A stretch of 41,003 nt of DNA from Cytobacillus stercorigallinarum (GTDB lineage: Bacteria > Bacillota > Bacilli > Bacillales > Cytobacillaceae), in contig NZ_JACSQT010000010.1 in NCBI RefSeq assembly GCF_014836495.1, forward strand, positions 75,710 to 116,712, given 5' to 3'. This document shows, one piece after another, positions 1-8,063 of this stretch. Position 1 is the first letter of the stretch; the number at the start of each line of letters is the position of its first letter. Made by a program: the position numbers and the translations under genes. The notes under the pieces are model-generated. The model had not been told where the DNA came from and searched no databases. It saw only the letters and a list, made by a program, of their open reading frames with translations.

Positions 1-560
1 GAAGCTAATGGGAAGTGGGGAAAAAATATAAGCAACGCAAAAGGAAATATCGATGCTCATAAGAAGATGGAAAAAGAAGTGAGCAACGTAAAGAGGAATA
101 TCAATGTTAATAAGCAGTGGGAAAAAGAAATGAGCAACGTAAAAGAAGTAAACGTTGCTAATAAGAAAGGAAGGTAGAATATAAGCAACGCAAAAAGGAA
201 AATCGAAGCTAATGGGAAGTGGGGAAAAAATATAAGCAACGCAAAAGGAAATATCGATGCTCATAAGAAGATGGAAAAAGATATAAGCAACGCAAAGAGG
301 AACATCAATGCTAATAAGCAGTGGGAAAAAGAAATGAGCAACGTAAAAGAAGTAACGTTGCTAATAAGAAAGGAAGGTAGAATATAAGCAACGCAAAAAG
401 GAAAATCGAAGCTAATTGGAAGTGGGAAAAAGATATAAGCAACGCAAAAGGAAAAATCGATGCTCATAAGAAGATGAAAAAAGATATACGCAACACAAAA
501 GGAAAAATCAAAGCTTATAAGCAGTCAAGAAAAGATATAAGCAACGCAAAAAAGGATTAA
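1..560 (+). repeat. 51-bp degenerate tandem repeat array with 204-bp higher-order unit
   Basis: The motif AGCAACG(C/T)AAA recurs at about 31, 82, 133, 184, 235, 286, 337, 387, 438, 488 and 540, a period of 51 bp. Positions 1-204 and 205-408 are nearly identical, so four 51-bp units form a 204-bp higher-order repeat. 51 bp is 17 codons, and on the plus strand the units read as a 17-residue repeat of the type ISNAKGNIDAHKKMEKE. The reading is broken by TAG at 175-177 and 378-380 and by a one-base deletion near 352, then runs to TAA at 558-560. The array runs off the left edge. It is either a decayed repeat-protein gene or a non-coding minisatellite; minus-strand frames are hydrophobic and look like artefacts. 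Confidence 0.9.
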
Positions 561-773
561 CACACCAATAGACTCAAAAAAAAGAAACACAATCAACACA
601 AAGTGGGAAAACTCAACAAAGAACTAAAAGCTCCCCATCCCCATACTAAAAATCCCCTTGCCACACAAACAGCAAAAACATTTCCCCCGTGTGATCCACA
701 TACTTTTATAAAACGATTATTCAATCATCTCCACTAGCCCAATCAATTCAATCATCTGATAGACATAATAAAA
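561..773. other. Intergenic, no gene seen
   Basis: AT-rich, G-poor sequence between the repeat array and the cwlJ terminator. It has no repeat unit, no ribosome binding site with a usable frame and no RNA gene that I can recognise. Confidence 0.6.
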
Positions 774-803
774 GGAACAACTCCCCATGTTGGAGAGCGT
801 TCC
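774..803 (-). terminator. Terminator of cwlJ
   Basis: GGAAC at 774-778 pairs with GTTCC at 799-803, with an inner CTCC/GGAG pairing. On the minus strand the hairpin is followed by TTTTATT, directly downstream of the cwlJ stop. Confidence 0.75.
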
Positions 804-814
804 TAACTACTTCT

Positions 815-1249
815 TTACACATAAACACTGTCACATGTGTTAGCGATGGGCTCGTAATAGCAGTGGTTTTTAAATTGGCCGGAAAAAGGTTGGTTGTACC
901 AAGTAGGCGGGCAAGGGGCATATGGATTGAAATACCAGAGTGCATATTTAGCAGGGTGCTCACGCCAATATTTCAAATTTTTCTCGGCGAGTCTTTTTTC
1001 TGTGCTCCTTGCTCTGTTGTAAAAGAGGTTCCCTTTCTGTACGGCTTCGAATGAATAATTACCGCCTTGCACATGATAAATGACATCCTCGATTGTTCGA
1101 ACATCTTTAAAGTCAAGACAGTCAGCGATTGCACGATTAACGATTACATTGCCTACGTATAACATTCCTTGCTTTCCTTCACCCTCAGCTTCGGCTCTCA
1201 TCATCCTTGCCATTAAATCCACGTCGGAACTTGTATAAGCTACTCTCAT
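815..1249 (-). CDS. cwlJ: Spore cortex-lytic hydrolase CwlJ
   Basis: CwlJ is a spore-coat-associated peptidoglycan hydrolase that degrades cortex during germination, particularly in response to Ca-dipicolinate. The 144-residue product is close to the family length of about 140. It has the SleB/CwlJ hydrolase fold signature: ADVDLMAR-like N-terminus, RAEAEGEGKQG with the putative catalytic Glu, GNVIVNR, FEAVQKG and the late WYNQPF block. There is no signal peptide, typical for CwlJ and unlike SleB. The ATG is preceded by a GGGGTGAG ribosome binding site. It is monocistronic with its own terminator; the partner gene gerQ, often adjacent in bacilli, is not in this window. Confidence 0.93.
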   Translation of the reverse strand: MRVAYTSSDVDLMARMMRAEAEGEGKQGMLYVGNVIVNRAIADCLDFKDVRTIEDVIYHVQGGNYSFEAVQKGNLFYNRARSTEKRLAEKNLKYWREHPAKYALWYFNPYAPCPPTWYNQPFSGQFKNHCYYEPIANTCDSVYV

Positions 1250-1403
1250 GATGTTCTCACCCCATAGTTAAGAATATGAAGATAAAGTCATATTCATGAT
1301 TGAAAATGTCTAGAACCCCGTATTTTGCAAAATATAAGTATAGTCAAGCAGGCTAATTTTTGCTTGAATAAAGCTAGTGAAAAAAATTTTATCTTTTGTG
1401 TAG

Positions 1404-1426
1404 GGGAACGATGACTGTTTAACGTC
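1404..1426 (+). promoter_or_regulatory. Candidate ECF-type promoter of the sigma operon
   Basis: GGGAAC (1404-1409) and CGTC (1423-1426) resemble ECF -35 and -10 elements and lie about 40 bp before the sigma gene, where autoregulation would be expected. The 13-bp interval is shorter than the usual 16, so this is tentative. Confidence 0.35.
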
Positions 1427-1465
1427 TATTATGATGGAAGCTAAAAAAGAAAGGGGGAGAGTGAC

Positions 1466-2011
1466 ATTAGCGACCAAGTTCTTATCCAAAAAATATTAGA
1501 TGGAAACGATCATGCCTTCCGATTGCTTGTCGAAAAATACCGCAACGAACTTTTTAAAGTGACGTTTGCGGTATTGCGTGATCGGAATGCTGCTGAAGAT
1601 GCCGCACAAGAAGTGTTTTTGAAAATCTATCACTCTCTCCCCCAATATGAGGATCAAGGTTTTAAAACATGGATGAAACGAATCGCCGTCAATCACGCGA
1701 TTGATATGAAAAGAAAAAAAGAACGACAGCGTGAAGACATCATGGAAGTGATTGATTTTGATATGAGGGAATCTTCACATGGTAATATTGAAGCAAAGTT
1801 CCTGAGGAAAGAAACGGTAGAGTTAGTCAGACAACGGATTCATCAATTGCCAGAAGGCTATCGTCATGTCATTTATGATTTTTATATAAACGAAAAAACT
1901 TATCAACAAATGGCAGATGAGCAAAATGTGCAAGTGAAGACCATTGAAACAAAATTATACCGGGCACGTCAATGGATGAAAAAGCATTGGAAGGAGGACG
2001 ATTTTTCATGA
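1466..2011 (+). CDS. ECF-type RNA polymerase sigma factor
   Basis: Sigma-70 family ECF factor. Region 2 is visible as DAAQEVFLKIY followed by FKTWMKRIAVNHAIDMKRKK. Region 4 is LPEGYRHVIYDFYINEKTYQQMA...VKTIETKLYRARQWMKKHW with its helix-turn-helix. A TTG at 1523 would cut off helix 1 of region 2. The frame stays open upstream and reads SDQVLIQKILDGNDHAFRLL, a normal ECF N-terminus, back to an ATT at 1466 placed 7 nt after AAGGGGGA (1451-1458). No ATG, GTG or TTG is in frame there; the GTG at 1461 is out of frame and dies at 1499. An ATT start giving 181 residues is therefore the best reading, with a sequencing slip as the alternative. It overlaps the anti-sigma gene by ATGA. Confidence 0.88.
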   Translation: MSDQVLIQKILDGNDHAFRLLVEKYRNELFKVTFAVLRDRNAAEDAAQEVFLKIYHSLPQYEDQGFKTWMKRIAVNHAIDMKRKKERQREDIMEVIDFDMRESSHGNIEAKFLRKETVELVRQRIHQLPEGYRHVIYDFYINEKTYQQMADEQNVQVKTIETKLYRARQWMKKHWKEDDFS

Positions 2012-2469
2012 AACATTACAGTTATGAACAATGGACGAATTATGTGAAGAATGAATTAGATGGTGAAGATAGAATTCTTTATGAGGACCACCTCTATACC
2101 TGCGATCAATGCTTGGAGGTCTATCTGACGGCAATTGAAGCAGAGGAACTTCCAGATATTATAGATGGAACAGCTTTTACCGACAACATTATGGCTCAAT
2201 TGCCAATTGAAAATAATAAACAAGATACAAACAATGAAACATTCCCTCGTAAAGCCACAGCGTTCTATAAGAAAACGATTTTTCATTATGGGGTAGCGGC
2301 AGCGATGACTTTATTACTTATGTCAACGGGGTTTTTCCAAACGCTCACACAATACGCTGGAGATGTGGAGAGTAAACAGTTTAAAGAGGATAAAGCCTCT
2401 ATAACAGAAGGAATTATGGATAAAACATTTGCTTGGATGGATACAAAGAAGGAGGAGGATAAAAAATGA
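2008..2469 (+). CDS. Anti-sigma factor, zinc-finger (ZAS) type, membrane-anchored
   Basis: Likely holds the upstream ECF sigma factor at the membrane until a signal releases it. The start is the ATG at 2008, which overlaps the sigma stop and follows AAGGAGG at 1991-1997, giving 153 residues. The N-terminal domain has H-L-Y-T-C-D-Q-C (His-x3-Cys-x2-Cys), the zinc-associated anti-sigma signature. One transmembrane helix (GVAAAMTLLLMSTGFF) follows at about residues 93-110, then a short extracytoplasmic tail rich in Lys and Asp. The adjacent position and translational coupling support the assignment. The signal sensed is not evident. Confidence 0.85.
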   Translation: MKHYSYEQWTNYVKNELDGEDRILYEDHLYTCDQCLEVYLTAIEAEELPDIIDGTAFTDNIMAQLPIENNKQDTNNETFPRKATAFYKKTIFHYGVAAAMTLLLMSTGFFQTLTQYAGDVESKQFKEDKASITEGIMDKTFAWMDTKKEEDKK

Positions 2470-3533
2470 AAAACCCTTTATTGGCATTTTTATTAGGTTT
2501 TTTCCCTGGAGGAGGTCTTTTATATTTAGGCGTCTTCCTCCGCGGAATGACCTATTTAATAGGTGAATTTGCCCTCATTGCCTTTACAATTTTCATGCTT
2601 TCAGTTGGGGTAGGAGGCGAAATTTTACTTGTTATTTTTGCTGGTGTGATTCTTTATATTATCAATCTCGTCGATACAGCTATTATGGCTTCAAAGTTGC
2701 TAAAGAATAAACAGGACCCGTCCTCTAAAGTCGCAGAGGAACTGGATTATGAACGGTTCCGTACCATTCTTTTATCTTTTATTCCAGGCGTTGGGCATTT
2801 TCATTTAGGATTAATGAATAGAGGGATTACCTTATTAACGGCTTCACTGGGTTTCTGTATTATGGTTTTGTTTGTCGCTTTTTTAACCGATCGTGGAGAA
2901 TTTATGGTCTTTCTTTTACTATTCCCAGTGATTTGGGTGTACAGTTTCTTTGATGCGATTCAACAATTGAATAAAAAGCAAAAAGGGGAAGAGCTCGTAG
3001 ACAGAACTTTATTAGACGATATTGAAAGAGGAAGAGAAGAGGGGCGTAAAAGCAAAGGGCTTGCTACTTTCTTATCTATTTTCCCGGGGGCAGGTCATTT
3101 GTATTTAGGACTGCAGCGAAGAGGGATTCAATTAATGGCTGCATTTCTTTTCTCTATCTATATTTTGGACGTTCTACGTTTAGGTATTTTCCTGTTTCTC
3201 ATACCAATCATATGGTTCTATAGTTTTTTCGACGGTTTACAAAAATCCTCTCGCTATGGAGAAGAAGAGTTAGAAGATGTACCGATTGTTTCTTATTTTG
3301 AAAATCATCAAAAATGGTTAGGAATAGGGTTGGTTGTAGTTGGTTTGTATTATATGACTACAAATGTCTTATTGCCGGCATTTGCACCAAGTATCATTGA
3401 ATTGTTGAATATTGACGTCTGGTACTGGTTTAATCGTTATTTCCAAACAGCCATTGTCTGTATCGTTTTAATTGGTGGCGGGTTAAAGCTCTTATCTGGA
3501 ACAAAAGAAAAGAAAAAAATGAAGAAGGGGTGA
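2466..3533 (+). CDS. Multi-pass membrane protein with three TM2-like PGxGHxYLG repeats
   Basis: The 355-residue protein contains three internal copies of a module: FFPGGGLLYLGVFLRGMTYL near residue 13, FIPGVGHFHLGLMNRGITLL near 105 and IFPGAGHLYLGLQRRGIQLM near 205. Each is followed by a hydrophobic hairpin and the motif IWFYSFFDxxQ or an equivalent. PGxGHxYLG resembles the TM2 domain signature. A fourth hydrophobic pair ends the protein. It starts by ATGA overlap with the anti-sigma gene, behind GGAGGAGG. Function unknown. Being inside a sigma/anti-sigma operon suggests an envelope-stress sensor, modulator or effector (inference). Confidence 0.8.
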   Translation: MKNPLLAFLLGFFPGGGLLYLGVFLRGMTYLIGEFALIAFTIFMLSVGVGGEILLVIFAGVILYIINLVDTAIMASKLLKNKQDPSSKVAEELDYERFRTILLSFIPGVGHFHLGLMNRGITLLTASLGFCIMVLFVAFLTDRGEFMVFLLLFPVIWVYSFFDAIQQLNKKQKGEELVDRTLLDDIERGREEGRKSKGLATFLSIFPGAGHLYLGLQRRGIQLMAAFLFSIYILDVLRLGIFLFLIPIIWFYSFFDGLQKSSRYGEEELEDVPIVSYFENHQKWLGIGLVVVGLYYMTTNVLLPAFAPSIIELLNIDVWYWFNRYFQTAIVCIVLIGGGLKLLSGTKEKKKMKKG

Positions 3534-3540
3534 AGAAAAA

Positions 3541-4470
3541 ATGAGGACATGGAGAGTAGGAACCTTTTCAATGGGGGCATCACTTTTATTTTTGGGCGTG
3601 TATTTGCTTCTTTCACAAATCCTTAAGCTGGATGTCTCGCGTATACTTATTTCATGGTGGCCGATTATTTTTATTATTTTAGGCGGCGAAATCTTGCTAT
3701 ATTTATTTTTCTCAAAACAAGAAAAGCCTTACTTGAAGTATGATATCTTTAGCATTTTATTTGTGGGTGTGTTAGGAACAATTGGTATTACCATTGCCCT
3801 TCTTAGTATGACAGGTATTGTTGATAAAGTGAGTGCCAATATGGACCTTGAACATAGAACAGGTGATTTACCAACATTCGATTTTGCTATGAATAATGAT
3901 GTGAAAAGAGTCGTTGTTGATTCAGGCTCAACTGGTATAAGTGTGGAAGGATCGACAGGAAAGGAACTGTCTGTATTTGGTACGTACACTGCCACCCAAT
4001 TAGAGAAAAAACCATTAATTACGGATGTTGAAGATTATATGACAACTACTGTAAAGGGAGATACCTTATACATTGCATTTAAGGAGCTACCACGTGAGTC
4101 AATCGCAATGTTTCAAAATTATAGTACCTTGGATCCGACACTTGTGATTCCACAAGATGTAACACTAGAAATCGACGGGAATTATAACGAAATTTCGATG
4201 AAGCCTCGTCAACTAACAGCGGATTGGGACGTAAATAACAGTTCTGCAGTGAATGTGTACATGAGTAAAAATAGTAATGCCCAGCTTGTTGTATCAGATG
4301 TTGGAGACCTTAACTCTGAAAAAGAACCAAATGAGATGGTTCTTGCAGAGAAACAGGATGAATATGATGAACAACAAAGAGTGGAAGAAGCCATTCTTAA
4401 ATATGGCGATGGTAAATATACCATTTCAATCAATAATAGTGATTACTTGCAAATAAAAGATAAAGAGTGA
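3541..4470 (+). CDS. LiaF-like membrane protein, last gene of the ECF operon
   Basis: Three N-terminal transmembrane helices (about residues 8-26, 34-54 and 66-88) including WWPIIFIILGGEILLYL, the short hairpin typical of LiaI/LiaF-type (DUF5668) N-termini. A long, beta-rich extracytoplasmic or cytoplasmic domain follows, with GSTGISVEGSTGKELSVFGTY and NSSAVNVYMSKNSNAQLVVSDVGDL, like the toast-rack beta-solenoid domains of adhesin/LiaF proteins. It begins 7 bp after the preceding gene and is followed by a terminator, so it closes the operon. Probable role in envelope-stress sensing; not experimentally implied by anything else here. Confidence 0.7.
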   Translation: MRTWRVGTFSMGASLLFLGVYLLLSQILKLDVSRILISWWPIIFIILGGEILLYLFFSKQEKPYLKYDIFSILFVGVLGTIGITIALLSMTGIVDKVSANMDLEHRTGDLPTFDFAMNNDVKRVVVDSGSTGISVEGSTGKELSVFGTYTATQLEKKPLITDVEDYMTTTVKGDTLYIAFKELPRESIAMFQNYSTLDPTLVIPQDVTLEIDGNYNEISMKPRQLTADWDVNNSSAVNVYMSKNSNAQLVVSDVGDLNSEKEPNEMVLAEKQDEYDEQQRVEEAILKYGDGKYTISINNSDYLQIKDKE

Positions 4471-4479
4471 TTTGAGGAG

Positions 4480-4506
4480 AAGCCGGCTTATAGTCGGTTT
4501 TTTTGT
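4480..4506 (+). terminator. Terminator of the ECF operon
   Basis: AAGCCG (4480-4485) and CGGTTT (4495-4500) form a short stem followed by an uninterrupted T-tract. Confidence 0.8.
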
Positions 4507-4568
4507 TTTTTAAAACATTAAAATGATGTTAAAATAAATGATTAAAAGCGTAGTTAGGAGAACAATTG

Positions 4569-5351
4569 ATGGCGACGATGGAATGGAAAAGACTAGAAGG
4601 GGTATATAACTTCAGAGATATCGGTGGACTTGTTACGAGCAACGGATTACGGATGAAATCAGGTCTGCTTTACCGATCAGATGAACTGTCTCGTTTGACT
4701 GAAGCGGATATGCACCTTTTTCGAAAGTTAAATATAAAAACAATTTGTGACTTAAGAACGGTGTCAGAAGGAGAGTCAAAGCGAGCGAAAATTCATGAAG
4801 AACAACATCTCTCAGTAGTGAAAATCCCTATTCAAGACCCTAGTTGGGAATTGACGCGAAAAGGAATGCTAAAATTTTTACTAACCGGTGCGAGGCATAT
4901 GAATTTTGAAGAGTTGATGCTTAAAATGTATCAGCATATGGCGTTTGGTTGTCAAAGGGAAATTAAACAAATCTTTGACCTCATAGTTGAAAAAGAGCAC
5001 GCGCCACTGCTTATTCATTGTACAGGAGGGAAAGACCGGACTGGTTTTATGTCATCGTTAATCCAATTAACAGCAGATGTGCCATACGATAGAGTAATGA
5101 AAGAATACCTCTACTCCAATGATTTGATTGAGCCCAGAATGAAGAAAACCGCAAAGGCACTAAAGATAGCTAGCCTTTTCCGTTTGAAGGAAACAGATAT
5201 TCAACCAGTGCTTGAAGTACGAGAAGCCTATCTTGAACAAGCCTATAAAGCTATATTTTCTAAATATGATACAATCGAGGAATATCTTATGAAGGAATGC
5301 TCAGTTGAGAGCGAAGTTATTGAGAAATTAAGAAGAAGGTTATTGGATTGA
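4569..5351 (+). CDS. Tyrosine-protein phosphatase (Tyr_phosphatase3 / DSP-like)
   Basis: A cysteine-dependent phosphatase of the family that includes atypical bacterial tyrosine/phosphoinositide phosphatases. The N-terminal signature NFRDIGGLVTSNG...LLYRSDELSRLT is typical, and the P-loop HCTGGKDRTG (C-x5-R with the lysine-aspartate-arginine variant) lies near residue 152. Length (260 residues) is usual. The ATG at 4569 follows a TAGGAGA site at 4555-4561; a TTG one codon upstream is also possible. Single gene between two terminators. The substrate cannot be read from sequence. Confidence 0.88.
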   Translation: MATMEWKRLEGVYNFRDIGGLVTSNGLRMKSGLLYRSDELSRLTEADMHLFRKLNIKTICDLRTVSEGESKRAKIHEEQHLSVVKIPIQDPSWELTRKGMLKFLLTGARHMNFEELMLKMYQHMAFGCQREIKQIFDLIVEKEHAPLLIHCTGGKDRTGFMSSLIQLTADVPYDRVMKEYLYSNDLIEPRMKKTAKALKIASLFRLKETDIQPVLEVREAYLEQAYKAIFSKYDTIEEYLMKECSVESEVIEKLRRRLLD

Positions 5352-5360
5352 TTAGATTAC

Positions 5361-5415
5361 ACGGAGAATAATGGAAAATGCCTTTTAGGGGTGAAAAACT
5401 TTTCCTTTTCTCCGT
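5361..5415 (+). terminator. Hairpin downstream of the phosphatase gene
   Basis: ACGGAGAA (5361-5368) pairs perfectly with TTCTCCGT (5408-5415), and an inner GGAAAA/TTTTCC pairing extends the structure. The U-tract after it is weak, so it may be a terminator or an mRNA 3'-end stabiliser. Confidence 0.6.
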
Positions 5416-5574
5416 TCTATGTAGTTTTGCTTACACTCTTTGTAAAAAATTATAAGTAAATAAGACTGAATATTTTTACTTTAAAAATATATCTTCTACA
5501 CAACCTTTTTATATTCTCTTCAAGTTCCTCCTATATCATTTGATTCGAAAGATAAAATAAAGGAGTTGGGGAAT

Positions 5575-6384
5575 TTGAAGAAGGTATTACTTTTTTGTTT
5601 ATTAGCGACAGTGGTTTTTGTGACTTTGCCTTTTGGTGAGGCTGAGGCAAGTAGGAAAGAAAAAGAAATTGCGAATGTGGCGCATCGGGGGGCTTCGGGC
5701 TATGCACCAGAAAATACGATCGCAGCATTTGATTTAGCTGTTGCGATGGGTGCAGATTATATTGAGATTGATGTGCAAAGAAGTAAGGATGGCAAGTTAG
5801 TCATTTTACATGATACGACAGTCGACCGCACAACTGATGGAACTGGCAAAGTAGGCGATCTCGATTTTAAGGAGTTAAGACAACTAGATGCTGGTAGCTG
5901 GAAAGGTGAGGAATTTGCAGGAGAAAAAATTCCTAGTTTCGATGAAGTCCTCGATCGTTATAAAGGAAAAATCGGTATTCTCATTGAACTGAAAGCGCCA
6001 GAGTTATATCCTGGTATCGAGAAGCAAATGACGAAAGCATTAAAGAAACGGAAGATGGATAAACCGAAAAGAGAAGAAATTATTGTCCAATCCTTTAACT
6101 TCGAATCCATGAAACTGGCAAATAAATTATTACCAAGAATGCCCATTGGCGTATTAACTTCATCTTCAAACGATGTCAGTGATGAAGCGCTTAAAGCCTT
6201 TCGAAAATATGCCGATTATTTTAATCCGAGTATCGGTCTCGTGAATGAAGAACTCGTCAAAAAGGTGAGAAAAAACAAAATGAAAATCCAGTCCTGGACT
6301 GTTCGTACACCTGAAGCAGCACAATTTTTAAAAGAAATGAAAGTGGATGGCATTATTTCTGATTATCCGGATTATGTATATTAA
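5575..6384 (+). CDS. Secreted glycerophosphodiester phosphodiesterase (GDPD family)
   Basis: Hydrolyses glycerophosphodiesters to glycerol-3-phosphate plus an alcohol; secreted forms can also act on teichoic acid or lysophospholipid products. Signal peptide MKKVLLFCLLATVVFVTLPF with a likely cleavage after GEAEA. The GDPD catalytic block is present: AHRGASGYAPENT (catalytic His, Glu), EIDVQRSKDGKLVILHD with the metal-binding Glu-x-Asp and second His, and C-terminal SWTV...DGIISDYPD. A TTG at 5575 is chosen because it lies 9 nt after AAAGGAG (5559-5565) and begins the signal peptide. Length 269 is normal. Monocistronic. Confidence 0.92.
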   Translation: MKKVLLFCLLATVVFVTLPFGEAEASRKEKEIANVAHRGASGYAPENTIAAFDLAVAMGADYIEIDVQRSKDGKLVILHDTTVDRTTDGTGKVGDLDFKELRQLDAGSWKGEEFAGEKIPSFDEVLDRYKGKIGILIELKAPELYPGIEKQMTKALKKRKMDKPKREEIIVQSFNFESMKLANKLLPRMPIGVLTSSSNDVSDEALKAFRKYADYFNPSIGLVNEELVKKVRKNKMKIQSWTVRTPEAAQFLKEMKVDGIISDYPDYVY

Positions 6385-6391
6385 ATAGTGG

Positions 6392-6425
6392 GGCAAGGGC
6401 GTTTTCAAAACGTCTTTGTCTTTTT
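6392..6425 (+). terminator. Terminator of the GDPD gene
   Basis: A stem pairing GGCAAGGGCGTTTT with AAAACGTCTTTGTC (some G-T pairs), followed by TTTTT. Confidence 0.85.
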
Positions 6426-6511
6426 CTATTTCCAGAAAAGTAATTTATAGTAAAAATATTTAATGTTAAAGTATAATTGTACAAAGTCAAGGATGAAAGG
6501 TGTGATAAGGA

Positions 6512-7051
6512 ATGCTCGCAAATGAACATTTATATTTAAGAAAGATGACTGTTGATGATATACCCATTTATCATAAATGGCGAAATGATTTAGATGTGAT
6601 GACTTATACAAGTATGGATTTAGATAGATATACATATGAAGAAACAAAGGATTTCGTCGAGACAGTCATTCTAGGGGCAACTGATTCTAAATGCTACATC
6701 ATTGAGGAAAAAAGTCATCAACGTCCAATCGGCATTATTTCATTAGTGAATATGGACATGAAAAATCGCAATGCTGAACTGATTATCGATATTGGTGAAA
6801 AAAATGAATGGGGTAAAGGTATGGGTACTACCGCTGTTCAATGCATTTTAGATTACGCTTTTATGGAGTTAAATCTTCACCGCCTGTCATTGAAGGTGTT
6901 TTCATTAAATACAAGAGCACAGCATGTTTACGAAAAATTAGGGTTTATCGAAGAAGGTCGTGTAAGGCAATGTTTATTTAGAGAAGGCAAATGGTTTGAT
7001 ATGATCCATATGGGTCTATTACAAGAAGAATATATGAATAGGAGGAAATGA
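6512..7051 (+). CDS. GNAT acetyltransferase, RimJ/RimL-SpeG type
   Basis: 179-residue N-acetyltransferase. The acetyl-CoA binding motif A is EWGKGMGTTAVQCILDYAF at about 109-128, followed by LNLHRLSLKVFSLNTRAQHVYEKLGFIEEGRVRQ, the canonical RimJ/RimL C-terminal block. The acceptor could be a protein N-terminus, polyamine or antibiotic; sequence alone does not decide. First gene of a three-gene cluster; its stop overlaps the start region of the next GNAT gene, and AAAGG lies about 11 nt before the ATG. Confidence 0.88.
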   Translation: MLANEHLYLRKMTVDDIPIYHKWRNDLDVMTYTSMDLDRYTYEETKDFVETVILGATDSKCYIIEEKSHQRPIGIISLVNMDMKNRNAELIIDIGEKNEWGKGMGTTAVQCILDYAFMELNLHRLSLKVFSLNTRAQHVYEKLGFIEEGRVRQCLFREGKWFDMIHMGLLQEEYMNRRK

Positions 7052-7506
7052 TGAACATACGGTCGTACAATCATAAAGACAAACAACACATTCTACAATT
7101 ATCAGCTCGACTGAGTGATATTACTTTTCTTGAACACCGTCATCCTGAACAGATGCAGCAAAAACAATTGGAAATGGCACAAGCCTCAATTGATGAGAAT
7201 AGTGATAATATATTTGTCGCAGACGAGGAAGGTGTGTTTTTAGGATATATTGAATGTAGGATAGAAGAGGATTATTTTTCAAAAGAAAAGCAAGTGTATA
7301 TATCTGCTATTGTGGTCACTCCTGAAGGTGAGGGGAAAGGAGTTGGTAGGCAGTTGATGCGTTTTGCAGAAACTTGGGCAAAAGAAAAAGGAATCAAAGT
7401 CCTCGTTCTAGAAGTGTTTTCCGAGAATCAACGTGCCGTCCAATTTTACGAACATATCGGATATTCGCAAGAGATCGTGAAGATGACAAAAGTAATCGGG
7501 GGTTAA
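7051..7506 (+). CDS. GNAT N-acetyltransferase
   Basis: About 151 residues, GNAT fold: ISAIVVTPEGEGKGVGRQLMRFAETWAKEKG carries motif A (here E-G-K-G-V-G), and LEVFSENQRAVQFYEHIGY is motif B. Two adjacent ATGs occur at 7048 and 7051; the second has the better distance from GGAGG at 7041-7045. It is translationally coupled to the preceding acetyltransferase and ends 4 bp before the histidine phosphatase gene. Substrate unknown. Confidence 0.85.
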   Translation: MNIRSYNHKDKQHILQLSARLSDITFLEHRHPEQMQQKQLEMAQASIDENSDNIFVADEEGVFLGYIECRIEEDYFSKEKQVYISAIVVTPEGEGKGVGRQLMRFAETWAKEKGIKVLVLEVFSENQRAVQFYEHIGYSQEIVKMTKVIGG

Positions 7507-7510
7507 TAAA

Positions 7511-8053
7511 GTGAAAGAAATTTATATCGTCAGACATTGCCAAGCAACTGGGCAGTCACCAGATGCTGAACTAACCATAACGGGCCAGCAACAAGCAGAA
7601 GAGTTAAAGGTGTTCTTTCATGACAGGCAAATTGATCGTATCCTCTCTAGTCCATTTTTACGTGCTAAACAAACGATCGAACCGTTAGCTGAAAAAATTG
7701 GCATAACTGTGGAAGTGGATGAACGTTTATCCGAACGTGTGCTGAGTACAACAAGCTTAGAAGATTGGCAAGATAAGTTAAAGGCCACTTTCGATGATCC
7801 GGATTTATATTTTCCTGGTGGTGAATCAAGCAGACAAGCAATGGACAGAATCTCTCAAGTCATAGAGGAAATAAGAAGCAGTGAGGCTGAGCATGCAATC
7901 ATCGTTGCCCATGGAAATATTATTTCCTTACTACTAAAAAAGTATCAAGTGTCATTTGGGTTTGACGAATGGCAAGCATTAACAAATCCTGATGTCTATA
8001 GATTAAGAGAAACACCAGATGGATTTAGTGTAGAGCGGATATGGGTAAGGTGA
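7511..8053 (+). CDS. Histidine phosphatase family protein (phosphoglycerate mutase-like)
   Basis: 180 residues. The N-terminal phosphohistidine motif is IVRHCQATGQ, with Cys in place of the common Gly of RHG. The second catalytic region follows as RILSSPFLRAKQTIEPLA, then PGGES and the distal HGNIISLLL. This short branch contains broad-specificity phosphatases rather than glycolytic mutases. The GTG start lies after GGGGGTT at 7498-7504. Third gene of the GNAT cluster, 4 bp from the previous stop. Confidence 0.85.
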   Translation: MKEIYIVRHCQATGQSPDAELTITGQQQAEELKVFFHDRQIDRILSSPFLRAKQTIEPLAEKIGITVEVDERLSERVLSTTSLEDWQDKLKATFDDPDLYFPGGESSRQAMDRISQVIEEIRSSEAEHAIIVAHGNIISLLLKKYQVSFGFDEWQALTNPDVYRLRETPDGFSVERIWVR

Positions 8054-8063
8054 TTTTAAGGAT

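Noticed and set aside
57..467. Hydrophobic minus-strand reading frames across the repeat array
   Set aside because: They are the complement of the tandem array, lack ribosome binding sites and consist only of repeated Phe/Leu/Ser stretches.
1..560. CRISPR array
   Set aside because: The 51-bp units are contiguous tandem repeats with no unique spacers, and no cas genes are present.
863..1054. Plus-strand frame antisense to cwlJ
   Set aside because: Fully inside cwlJ, no ribosome binding site; cwlJ motifs are clear on the other strand.
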